Assembly (NCBI GenBank): GCA_947623825.1
Contig: CANQHQ010000016.1
Span: 1-33,655, forward strand
From: an uncultured Bacilli bacterium
GTDB lineage: Bacteria > Bacillota_I > Bacilli_A > RF39 > UBA660
Length of the DNA stretch: 33,655 nt
Direction: 5' to 3'
In this document: piece by piece, positions 22,273 to 29,755 of the stretch
How positions within the stretch are numbered: the stretch's first letter is position 1
Layout: every line of letters starts with the position of its first letter
Position numbers and translations under genes: made by a program
Notes under the pieces: model-generated
What the model was told of the DNA's origin: nothing
The model's database searches: none
What the model saw: the letters and a program-made list of their open reading frames with translations, nothing else

Positions 22273-23738
22273 TGCGTGTAGTAGAAAAATTGGGTTTAAA
22301 ACCAGAGGAAGTATATTGTTATGGGGAAGAAAAAGCAAAAATTCTTCGACCGGCGGGAAATCCTTCTGGTCAATTAATTTTGGTGACCGCCATTAATCCT
22401 ACTCCTTCTGGGGAAGGGAAAACGACCGTTACAATTGGTTTAGATGATGCCTTATGTTCTTTGGGTAAGAAAAGTGTGGCAGTGTTGCGAGAACCTTCTT
22501 TAGGTCCCGTGTTTGGTTTTAAGGGGGGTGCTACAGGTGGTGGATGTGCTTCCGTGGTTCCTGCGGAAGACATTAATTTGCATTTTACAGGTGATTTCCA
22601 TGCGATTACTTCTGCGAATAATTTGTTGTGTGCGGCGATTGACAATCATATTTTTCAAGGAAATGAACTCGGAATTGATCCTGCGACTGTTTGTGTGAAA
22701 CGTTGTATGGATATGAATGATCGTACTCTTCGAGGAAGTTTTACGATTACGGCTGCTTCGACGGTCATGGCTGTTTTTTGTCTAGCGAAGGATGAGGCAG
22801 ATTTGCGTCGTCGTCTCGGAAATATTTTGATTGGATATACGTTAGAGAAAAAGCCACTTTACGCTAGAGACTTGAAAGTAGATGGGGCGATGGCTCTTTT
22901 GTTGAAAGAGGCTTTTCATCCGAATGTGGTGCAGACGATGGAGGGGAATCCCGTTTTGATTCATGGAGGTCCTTTTGCGAACATTGCGCATGGATGTAAT
23001 AGTGTCGTGGCGACGAAAACGGCTCTTTCTCTTGCGGATTATGTAGTGACAGAGGCTGGGTTTGGAAGTGATTTGGGTGCTGAAAAATTCTTTCATATTC
23101 CGTGTCGTGTTGGGGACTTTCGTCCTTCGTTTGTTGTCTTGGTGGCTACCGTTCGCGCTTTAAAGCATAGCGGAATAGAAAATTTACTTGCGCATATTGT
23201 GCATTTAAGACAATATCATGTACCATTTTGTGTAGCAATTAATCATTTTTCTGATGATACAGAAGAGGAAATTGAAGAAGTTCGTGCGTTCTGTAATCAG
23301 AATGAAGTTGCTTCCTTTGTCGTTTCTTACTTTGAGGAAGGGGGAAAAGGAGGACTTTCGCTGGCCGAATATGTGCTTGCGCATTTAGATTCTTCTTCTT
23401 TCACTTATCTTTATCCTGAAACTTTCTCGATTCAAGAAAAAATTGAAACCATTGCGACGAAGGTCTATGGTGCGAGTGGTGTTCAATACTCCAGTCTTGC
23501 GTTACAGAAAATGGAGGAAATTTCAAAATTAGGCGTCGGACATTATCCTGTTTGTATGGCAAAGACACCGTATTCTCTTAGTGATGATAAAGAAAAGTTA
23601 GGATATCCAAAGGATTATTCCATCTCTGTTCAAGATTTATCCATCGATACCGGTAGTGAAATGGTAATCGTGTATTTGAATCAAATTTTGACGATGCCGG
23701 GACTACCGAAAAGTCCAAAATATGAACAGATGGAGTAA
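22260..23738 (+). CDS. fhs: formate-tetrahydrofolate ligase, compact form
   Basis: A 492-residue enzyme that makes 10-formyl-THF from formate, THF and ATP in one-carbon metabolism. Family blocks are strong: TAINPTPSGEGKTTVTIGL (P-loop, about 44-60), LREPSLGPVFGFKGG, EDINLHFTGDFHAI, HGGPFANIAHGCNS, VVTEAGFGSDLGAEKF, MAKTPYSLSDD and TMPGLPKSP. Canonical enzymes are about 555-560 residues. The difference comes from a shorter N-terminus, loss of the GLGGKANGVPRE-type loop after NDRTLR, loss of about 20 residues after VRALKHSG, and a short C-terminus, while substrate-site motifs stay. It overlaps the degenerate P-type ATPase by 13 nt, so the two are coupled. ATG 22272 is an alternative start. Confidence 0.93.
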   Translation: MEKIMRVVEKLGLKPEEVYCYGEEKAKILRPAGNPSGQLILVTAINPTPSGEGKTTVTIGLDDALCSLGKKSVAVLREPSLGPVFGFKGGATGGGCASVVPAEDINLHFTGDFHAITSANNLLCAAIDNHIFQGNELGIDPATVCVKRCMDMNDRTLRGSFTITAASTVMAVFCLAKDEADLRRRLGNILIGYTLEKKPLYARDLKVDGAMALLLKEAFHPNVVQTMEGNPVLIHGGPFANIAHGCNSVVATKTALSLADYVVTEAGFGSDLGAEKFFHIPCRVGDFRPSFVVLVATVRALKHSGIENLLAHIVHLRQYHVPFCVAINHFSDDTEEEIEEVRAFCNQNEVASFVVSYFEEGGKGGLSLAEYVLAHLDSSSFTYLYPETFSIQEKIETIATKVYGASGVQYSSLALQKMEEISKLGVGHYPVCMAKTPYSLSDDKEKLGYPKDYSISVQDLSIDTGSEMVIVYLNQILTMPGLPKSPKYEQME

Positions 23739-23752
23739 AATTTTGATCGATG

Positions 23753-23797
23753 ATTCAAGGAATTCTTGAGAAAGGGGAAATTCCTTGAATTTTTTTT
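23753..23797 (+). terminator. fhs terminator
   Basis: ATTCAAGGAATT (23753-23764) pairs perfectly with AATTCCTTGAAT (23779-23790) over a 14 nt loop, followed by a T-run. Confidence 0.85.
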
Positions 23798-23813
23798 CTT
23801 TTCGTAGTATAAT
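23785..23813 (+). promoter_or_regulatory. promoter of the three-gene unknown operon
   Basis: TTGAAT (23785-23790), 17 bp, TATAAT (23808-23813). The -35 is part of the 3' arm of the fhs terminator. Confidence 0.65.
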
Positions 23814-23841
23814 AGGAACGTTTTTAAAGGGGGAAAATTGT

Positions 23842-25326
23842 ATGGAGTATCGAACCATTCACGAATTACTTTCGTTTGATGATTTAAAGCGAATGGGAAT
23901 GCCTGATGCGGAACATATTTTTTTTGAACAAAGTTTTTTCCGTTATCTATTTATAGAGAAGTATCACTATCGTCAGTGTATCGAAGAACTTTTTCAAGAA
24001 TTCTCTCATCGCCTTTCGCAATTTCCGAAGTTGATGAAAGTGTTGGAATGTAGTAATCGTTGGAGTTTCCATCCAGGAGTTCTTTGTCAAGAGGATGGTT
24101 CGCTTCAGTTTGGATATGATGTCGTGGAAATTTGTTCTTGGCTTCTTTCTTATTTTATCAGTGGCTTTCCGGATATGATGGCTCCAATTGCGGAAGAACT
24201 AGTCGATGATGGTTTATTTTCTCGTTCTCAAACAGAAATGGTAACGACTTTGAAATCTATTTTTCGAGATGTGGTCCGAGCGATTAATGAGATTTTACCC
24301 AACGTTGCGGAATCTTCTCGAAATGATTGTATCGAGGATCGAAGTATTGCCAATTTTCTTTCTCGTCATTTGGAAGAAGTGGTATCTTCATTCAATCTCC
24401 CTGTCGATGTCCCTTCTTTACACCAAATCAATGGAGACCGTTTTTGTTTGATTATGGGGCTTCGGGCAGCCTTAAGTATCGATGAGTCAAAGGATCATCT
24501 AGATGATTCTGATTCTCGCGATCGAATGAAGGCGGGTGTTCATTTTTTAGAACGCTATCTACTACTGATTGATTATTTGAAGAGTCGTTCTGGAGAGGAT
24601 TATCAAACCTTTTTTATCATGAATGGGGATCGTTATCAGTCTCAAGATGTTGTCGACTTTTTTCACCACTTTTCTAGTGAAAACTCCGATCTTTGTTCGT
24701 CGATGAAAGAAGACTTGGATGTTTCTCGTTTATTTCGAAATTATTTGACGGATGCCCGTTCTCGTATTCGAAAAGATGATTTTGTTCAATCGATTCAACT
24801 TAATTTTCAGATTTTTCCTGAGGGAAAAGGAGAAAGAATGTCTTCTTCCATGAGGGAAAGCATTGCCCAAATTCGGAAAACGAGAACGAGTGAAGAAGAT
24901 AACCAATTGTTAAATGAAAAGTTATCTTTCTATCCTACGACGGAGTATTCTTACGTTTTGGAAGGAATTGATACGTTTAAGGGATATAGTGGTTATTTGT
25001 ATGAGAATGGACTCGTTGTTTTAGATAAATTTTATCGTGTGACCAAGCATGGAATTGTGGCACCTTCCCATTACGAAAGTATTGTTGTGATGGATATTGA
25101 AGATTTTATGGAAATGTCACAGTATTCAAAATCAGAATTGATCGATAAAATTCGTTCTCATACCAATCGGAGTGTGCGCAGAATCTATCATACGCCAGGA
25201 TGGCAGAATCGGGTACGAAGGATGATGGAATCCCCGAGAACCGATTATTCTTTTGATGATATTGATGCGATTCTTCAAGGAATTGTAAATGAGAAAAAAG
25301 TAACTTTAGAAAAGGAGAGATGGTTA
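23842..25326 (+). CDS. hypothetical protein, paralog 1 of a coupled operon
   Basis: Unrecognised soluble protein of about 495 residues (the stop TGA is at 25327-25329). The N-terminal two thirds are helical (LLSYFISGFPDMMAPIAEEL, LLLIDYLKSRSGEDY). A C-terminal module of about 130 residues resembles the next gene: VLEGIDTFKGYSGYLYENGLVVLDKFY here, LSGIHTFEGYQAYVYENGVVLLEKFY there. Other shared blocks are IQLNFQIFPEG and a terminal HTPGWQNRV segment. ATG 23842 follows AAAGGGGGAAAA; earlier in-frame starts lie upstream of the promoter -10. First gene of a three-gene operon whose members overlap by ATGA. No catalytic motif was recognised. Confidence 0.7.
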
Positions 25327-26870
25327 TGAAAAAGATGATTCATTCTATGAGTGATTTGTTAGAATGGAGTGAAGTTCCTAATATTGGACTTCCTCAACCT
25401 ATGAATGCTTGTTGTCTTCATATTCCTGAATTCTTTCGTTTAGGTGGAAATGCCCAGGAAAATCATCGAATCGAGGTAGAATTGACGGCAAATTTAAAGA
25501 AATGGTACGAAGAACAATTACCTACTTGTCCTATTCCTTTTGATGTGGAAAATTTTTGGTTGGTAGTTCGTCCTATCGATGCGTATCATAATCAATTTTC
25601 TTTTGCGACGATTCCCTTTTTTGCGAACTTTTTAAATCAAGAAAAAGAATTTGTTTCTCTCTTTTCTCTTCCTCGTCTTCGTCCGAAACTTTTCTTTGAA
25701 AACCTTTCCGAGGAGGAATTGAAATCCATCGTTAAACAGACAGCGGCGAGTCGAAGAGATGCGTTAAAAGATAAAAAATATCTAAATTCCTTGATGCCCA
25801 CTTTAGGAAATGGGGGACAGATTCAGGAGGCCGCCTTTCGAAAAATGAGACAGTGTAATTGGTTATCGAAAAATGTCGATACGATGTTTGAATTTTTGAA
25901 TCGTGCGATTCCTCCTCAATTGTTTGAACCGGTCGGTATCGATAAAATGTTGGCTGCCATGGTGTTTCTTTCTCAACATATTTTAAATTTAAGAGAACCA
26001 ATTCCGGAGGGAGTCGACTATTCTATGATTATTTCTCCTACGGACAATTATTTATTACTTGTCGATTACTTAGAATCTCTTACGAATCGAAAATATCGTT
26101 TGAATTTTGATATCTTTGTCGAAGTTTTTGCGGAAGGGGAAGAAGCGGAAGAAAAGGTCTCTACCTTTTCTATCGAAGATATTCGAGATTTTCAAAAGGA
26201 ATTCTATGAAGAATATCCGGAAGCTTATAAAAGAGAAGATCGTCCTACTTCGTATGAAGAAGTTTTACAGAAGAGAACGACCAATACTTGGAAGCGAATT
26301 CAAAATGAAAGACTCATTGAACAAATTCAGTTGAACTGGGAATTTTTACCGACGAAACCTATATCGGATGGTTCTGTTTCCACTTTAAGAAAACCAAGAA
26401 CCACTTCTAGGGAGAAAGATCCGCTTCTTCTTCAAAATTCCTATCGTATGCTTGAGAGAAAACTTCAATTTTTTGAAAGTACCAATCCAAAAATTATTTT
26501 GTCAGGAATTCATACTTTTGAAGGATATCAAGCGTATGTTTATGAAAATGGGGTAGTCCTTTTAGAAAAGTTCTATACTTCTGGGAAAAAAGGTTCGATT
26601 CCGGCACAGGGTTCTGCCATTTACGTGATGAATTTCAGTGAATTCGCGGATTTATCGAAGTATAGTCGTCGAGAATTGATTCAAGAAATGGAAGATTATC
26701 ATAATCCAAATGTGCATCGTGTTTGTCATAGTGGAAATTGGGAAACAATGGTTGAAAAATACATTCATGGTTCTGGTTATTCCGAAATGGATTTGGATCA
26801 AATTGAATTGATTACAAGACAAATTTCTATCGATTGCCAAAAAGAAAAGAAACAGGAGCTTGTGCGATGA
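25326..26870 (+). CDS. hypothetical protein, paralog 2 of a coupled operon
   Basis: Unrecognised 514-residue protein, distant full-length paralog of the preceding gene. Shared positions run through LLLVDYLESLTNRKYRLNFDIF, IEQIQLNWEFLP, the FEGYQAYVYENG module and HSGNWETMV near the end. The N-terminal region is different (IGLPQPMNACCLHIPEFFRLGG) and includes two adjacent cysteines. ATG 25326 overlaps the previous TGA as ATGA, with AGGAGA 7 nt upstream; the ATG at 25320 is too close to that site. The protein is soluble with no signal peptide. Two diverged copies kept side by side suggest subunits of one hetero-oligomer, an inference only. Confidence 0.7.
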   Translation: MKKMIHSMSDLLEWSEVPNIGLPQPMNACCLHIPEFFRLGGNAQENHRIEVELTANLKKWYEEQLPTCPIPFDVENFWLVVRPIDAYHNQFSFATIPFFANFLNQEKEFVSLFSLPRLRPKLFFENLSEEELKSIVKQTAASRRDALKDKKYLNSLMPTLGNGGQIQEAAFRKMRQCNWLSKNVDTMFEFLNRAIPPQLFEPVGIDKMLAAMVFLSQHILNLREPIPEGVDYSMIISPTDNYLLLVDYLESLTNRKYRLNFDIFVEVFAEGEEAEEKVSTFSIEDIRDFQKEFYEEYPEAYKREDRPTSYEEVLQKRTTNTWKRIQNERLIEQIQLNWEFLPTKPISDGSVSTLRKPRTTSREKDPLLLQNSYRMLERKLQFFESTNPKIILSGIHTFEGYQAYVYENGVVLLEKFYTSGKKGSIPAQGSAIYVMNFSEFADLSKYSRRELIQEMEDYHNPNVHRVCHSGNWETMVEKYIHGSGYSEMDLDQIELITRQISIDCQKEKKQELVR

Positions 26871-27331
26871 ATCGCTTGTTTTTAGAAAAAATCATTGAGA
26901 ATCAATCTCTTTTAGAACCGTTACTTTCGATTGATGAAAAGGTTATGGGAGTTTCTGTTTCTTCTCAAGAAGTTCTTTTAGAAGTAGAAAAATTATTGGT
27001 ATCCGATGATTCTTTCTCTTATTCGATTGCGGATCAGAGTCTCGTATTATCGAATGGGGATTGGAGAGATGGATTAAAATTTTTTACGTATGTGAATCCA
27101 GAGCGAAATTTCATTTATTTTCCTAATGATTCTTTTTTAGGACTTCATTCTTTTTTTGAAAAGATTTTTGTATCTCTTTATGGAGAACATTGTTATCTAG
27201 ATCGTAGTCATAACTACAATCGATATTTAGCGACAAAGGATAGTTTTTCAGCCATTTATGCGGTAGGAGAGGAAGTAAGTTATCAGGAAATGAAAGCAGA
27301 TTTTCCTTCTCTCATATGGCTTTCTAACTAG
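26867..27331 (+). CDS. hypothetical protein, third gene of the coupled operon
   Basis: Unrecognised 154-residue soluble protein. The N-terminal half is helical (LFLEKIIENQSLLEPLLSI) and the C-terminal half holds FFTYVNPERNFIYFPNDSFLGL and HCYLDRSHNYNRYLA. ATG 26867 overlaps the preceding stop as ATGA with AGGAG upstream, so it is translated with the paralog pair; an in-frame ATG 33 nt earlier is less likely. It is probably a stoichiometric partner of the two larger proteins. Confidence 0.65.
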   Translation: MNRLFLEKIIENQSLLEPLLSIDEKVMGVSVSSQEVLLEVEKLLVSDDSFSYSIADQSLVLSNGDWRDGLKFFTYVNPERNFIYFPNDSFLGLHSFFEKIFVSLYGEHCYLDRSHNYNRYLATKDSFSAIYAVGEEVSYQEMKADFPSLIWLSN

Positions 27332-27340
27332 CCTTTTTTT
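27318..27340 (+). terminator. weak terminator at the end of the operon
   Basis: GGCT (27318-27321), loop of 8, AGCC (27330-27333), then seven T. Only 4 bp of stem, overlapping the stop codon. Confidence 0.4.
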
Positions 27341-27383
27341 GTATAGTTTTCGTTCTTTGGTTCATCCTATAATTGGTGATAAT

Positions 27384-28094
27384 ATGAAAGATTTCTTCGA
27401 TCTTTTTCTACGAAGTTTTATTTCGATTCTTGTTTTATTTTTTATTACGGAATTTATGGGTAAAAAACAAATTAGTCAATTGAATCTTTTTGATTATATT
27501 ATTGGAATTAGTATTGGTTCCATTGCCGCTAGTTTGAGTGTCGATGATTCTATTCGTTATTTAGATGGGGTTTTGGCGATTGCGATTTATGGAGGTTCAG
27601 CAGCCTTGATTTCTTTTCTTACTACGAAAAGTATTCATTTAAGAAGATTTTTTACAGGAACACCGACGGTTTTGATGAATCAGGGAAAATTCTTATATCA
27701 GAATCTTCAAAAAAGCAAACTGGATATTAATGATTTTCTTCAATTAGCACGAGAAAGTGGCTATTATGATATTTCTCAAATTCAATGTTCTATTTTGGAG
27801 CCATCAGGGAAAGTGAGTTTTCTTCCTAAAAGTAAATATCAACCTTTGACTCCTTCCGATATGAAAATAAAAGTTTCTGAAAATGCGATGGTTAGTAACT
27901 TAGTAATTGATGGTAAGATTATGTTTCAAAACTTAAAGCATATCGGAAAAGATGAAGAATGGTTACGGACGAGGTTAACCAATATGGGATATCGTGTCCT
28001 TGGAGATCTTTTGTTGGTTACTTGTGATAATAAAGAACAATTTTCCGTTTATTTGAAGGAAAATGGCTCTAAATCGGTTGAAATTTTAGAATAA
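27384..28094 (+). CDS. DUF421 (YetF/YcaP-like) membrane protein
   Basis: A 236-residue membrane protein. Two to three N-terminal membrane helices (about 4-85) include the family block FFITEFMGKKQISQLNLFDYIIGISIGSIAA cut at its conserved Gly-Lys and a later GGSAALISFL. A cytoplasmic YetF-type domain follows with GTPTVLMNQGKFLYQNLQKSK, DINDFLQLARESGYYDISQI and VIDGKIMFQNL. Family members in Bacillus are linked to spore or envelope physiology, but biochemical function is unknown. ATG 27384 was chosen after GGTGAT; an upstream in-frame ATG at 27339 lies in the terminator tail. A TATAAT (27368-27373) ends only 10 bp before the ATG, so a transcript from it would be almost leaderless. Confidence 0.82.
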   Translation: MKDFFDLFLRSFISILVLFFITEFMGKKQISQLNLFDYIIGISIGSIAASLSVDDSIRYLDGVLAIAIYGGSAALISFLTTKSIHLRRFFTGTPTVLMNQGKFLYQNLQKSKLDINDFLQLARESGYYDISQIQCSILEPSGKVSFLPKSKYQPLTPSDMKIKVSENAMVSNLVIDGKIMFQNLKHIGKDEEWLRTRLTNMGYRVLGDLLLVTCDNKEQFSVYLKENGSKSVEILE

Positions 28095-28122
28095 AAAAAA
28101 GATACATGAAATAGGAAGAATG

Positions 28123-28155
28123 GGAATAAGTTATACTAGTAATTTATTCCTTTTT
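28123..28155 (+). terminator. terminator after the DUF421 gene
   Basis: GGAATAAGTTA (28123-28133), loop TACTAG, TAATTTATTCC (28140-28150) with one G-T pair, then TTTTT. Confidence 0.75.
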
Positions 28156-28159
28156 GTGT

Positions 28160-28165
28160 TATAAT
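28160..28165 (+). promoter_or_regulatory. -10 element of the nfeD-SPFH operon
   Basis: TATAAT 22 bp before the GTG start; the -35 region lies inside the preceding terminator stem and is weak (TAGTAA, 28137-28142). Confidence 0.5.
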
Positions 28166-28187
28166 GAGGAGTATAAGAGGTGAAGAT

Positions 28188-28613
28188 GTGAGTAGTATTT
28201 GGTTGATCGTTTTTATCGCTTTGGTTCTCTTGGAATTGATGACCGTTGGATTGGTATCGATTTGGTTCGCTATTGGAGCGTTAGCTAGTTTTGTAGTGAG
28301 TTTGGTCATTGATAATCCAACCGTTCAAATTGCTGTTTTTGTAGGAGTTAGTTTTGTCAGTTTGCTTCTTACTCGAAAATTTGTTAAAAAGATTCGAGAT
28401 AAGAAACCGGAAGCAACCAATTTGGATCAGGTTATCGGACAGATTGGCGTAGTAACAGAAGAAATTACCAAATTAAATCCAGGAGAAGTGAAAGTTTCTG
28501 GAAAACGTTGGACTGCGATTTCCAATCAAAAAATCGCCGTAGGCAAAAAAGTAGAAATTCTTTCTATCGAAGGAGTCAAACTATCCGTAAAAGAAGTAGA
28601 GGAGGTAGAGTAA
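28188..28613 (+). CDS. NfeD-like membrane protein
   Basis: A 141-residue short-form NfeD protein: two membrane segments (about 4-60: LIVFIALVLLELMTVGLVSIWFA cut by a conserved Gly, then AVFVGVSFVSLLL) and a C-terminal OB-fold domain (about 80-138: IGQIGVVTEEI, GEVKVSGKRWTAIS). NfeD proteins pair with SPFH/stomatin proteins in membrane microdomains, and the SPFH gene starts 3 nt downstream. GTG 28188 follows AGAGGTGA; the in-frame ATG at 28164 overlaps the -10 element. Confidence 0.88.
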   Translation: MSSIWLIVFIALVLLELMTVGLVSIWFAIGALASFVVSLVIDNPTVQIAVFVGVSFVSLLLTRKFVKKIRDKKPEATNLDQVIGQIGVVTEEITKLNPGEVKVSGKRWTAISNQKIAVGKKVEILSIEGVKLSVKEVEEVE

Positions 28614-28616
28614 TTT

Positions 28617-29525
28617 ATGGGATGGGTTTTATTGATTTTTCTTTTATTGGTTGTTGTATTTGGAGTAAAAATTATTCCACAATCGAGAGCCAAAGTGGTT
28701 GAGAGATTGGGTTCTTATCATGAAACCTTACAGACAGGTCTTCATTATGTGATTCCTTTTATCGACCGGATTGCGAGTGACGTTAGTTTAAAGGAAATTG
28801 TAAAAGATTTCGCACCACAACCAGTGATTACCAAAGATAACGTTACGATGCAGATTGACACCGTTGTTTATTTTCAAATTACAGATCCAAAATTATATAC
28901 GTATGGAGTAGAAAATCCAGTAAACGCAATTGAAAATTTAACCGCTACTACGTTGCGTAACATCATTGGTGAGTTGGAACTTGACCAAACTTTAACGAGT
29001 CGTGATATCATTAATGCGAAGATGCGTTCTATTCTTGATGAAGCGACAGATCCATGGGGAATTAAAGTCAATCGTGTGGAAGTAAAAAATATTATTCCAC
29101 CTAGAGATATTCAAGAAGCCATGGAAAAACAAATGCGTGCAGAACGAGAAAGACGTGAGAAAATTCTTCAAGCAGAAGGAGAAAAGAAGGCTGCTATCTT
29201 AATCGCTGAAGGTGAAAAAGAGAGTGCCATTCTAAGAGCGGATGCCAAGAGAGAAACTCATATTCGTGAAGCAGAAGGTGAAGCCCAAGCCATTATCAAA
29301 ATTCAAGAAGCAACCGCCCAAGGAATTCGTTTATTGAAAGAAGCAAAAGCAGATGAATCCGTATTAAAATTAAAGAGTTATGAAGCGATGGTCGATGTTG
29401 CTAACGGACAATCTACGAAGATCATTGTTCCTAGCGATTTACAAAATTTAGTTACTGCGGGAACGATTTTAAAAGAAACGTTTAAAGACTCAAAAACGGT
29501 AAAAGAAGAAAATAAAACAGAATAA
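28617..29525 (+). CDS. SPFH/band 7 (stomatin/paraslipin-like) protein
   Basis: A 302-residue membrane scaffold protein. One N-terminal membrane segment (about 2-19) is followed by the SPFH domain (about 20-180: IIPQSRAKVVERLGSY, QTGLHYVIPFIDRI, ITKDNVTMQIDTVVYFQITDP in two parts), then an Ala/Glu-rich coiled coil (about 170-245: RAERERREKILQAEGEK and repeated AEGE units) and a short C-terminal tail. Such proteins oligomerise into membrane cages and assist FtsH-type proteolysis. It forms a two-gene unit with NfeD, a widely conserved pairing. Confidence 0.92.
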   Translation: MGWVLLIFLLLVVVFGVKIIPQSRAKVVERLGSYHETLQTGLHYVIPFIDRIASDVSLKEIVKDFAPQPVITKDNVTMQIDTVVYFQITDPKLYTYGVENPVNAIENLTATTLRNIIGELELDQTLTSRDIINAKMRSILDEATDPWGIKVNRVEVKNIIPPRDIQEAMEKQMRAERERREKILQAEGEKKAAILIAEGEKESAILRADAKRETHIREAEGEAQAIIKIQEATAQGIRLLKEAKADESVLKLKSYEAMVDVANGQSTKIIVPSDLQNLVTAGTILKETFKDSKTVKEENKTE

Positions 29526-29573
29526 ATAGGTATGATTTTTTGAATTTGGTTCATATTATTTATGGTGATAGTT

Positions 29574-29663
29574 ATGAGCATAGATTGGTACAGGAATTTG
29601 TATCGGTTAGGTAGATGCTACTATCAGAATGTTCTAGAACATGAAAAGAGGAATCCATTGTAG
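29574..29663 (+). CDS. possible 29-residue small protein
   Basis: An ATG preceded by GGTGATAGTT opens a 29-codon frame rich in aromatic and basic residues (begins MSIDWYRNLYRLGRCYY). Its stop codon sits in the loop of the following terminator, the same stop-in-terminator layout as the CDF and clpB genes here. No terminator separates it from the SPFH gene, so it could be the last gene of the nfeD-SPFH operon. Coding status rests on layout alone. Confidence 0.4.
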   Translation: MSIDWYRNLYRLGRCYYQNVLEHEKRNPL

Positions 29664-29676
29664 GAATCCTCTTTTT
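29644..29676 (+). terminator. terminator after the SPFH region
   Basis: AAAAGAGGA-A-TCC (29644-29656), loop ATTGTA, GGA-A-TCCTCTTTT (29663-29675), one A-A mismatch, T-tail. Confidence 0.75.
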
Positions 29677-29755
29677 ACGTTATTTGACGGTATTTTTCGA
29701 TTTTATTAGACCGGTGATTTTGATTATGTTATATTAAAATAAAGGAGTGGTAGGC

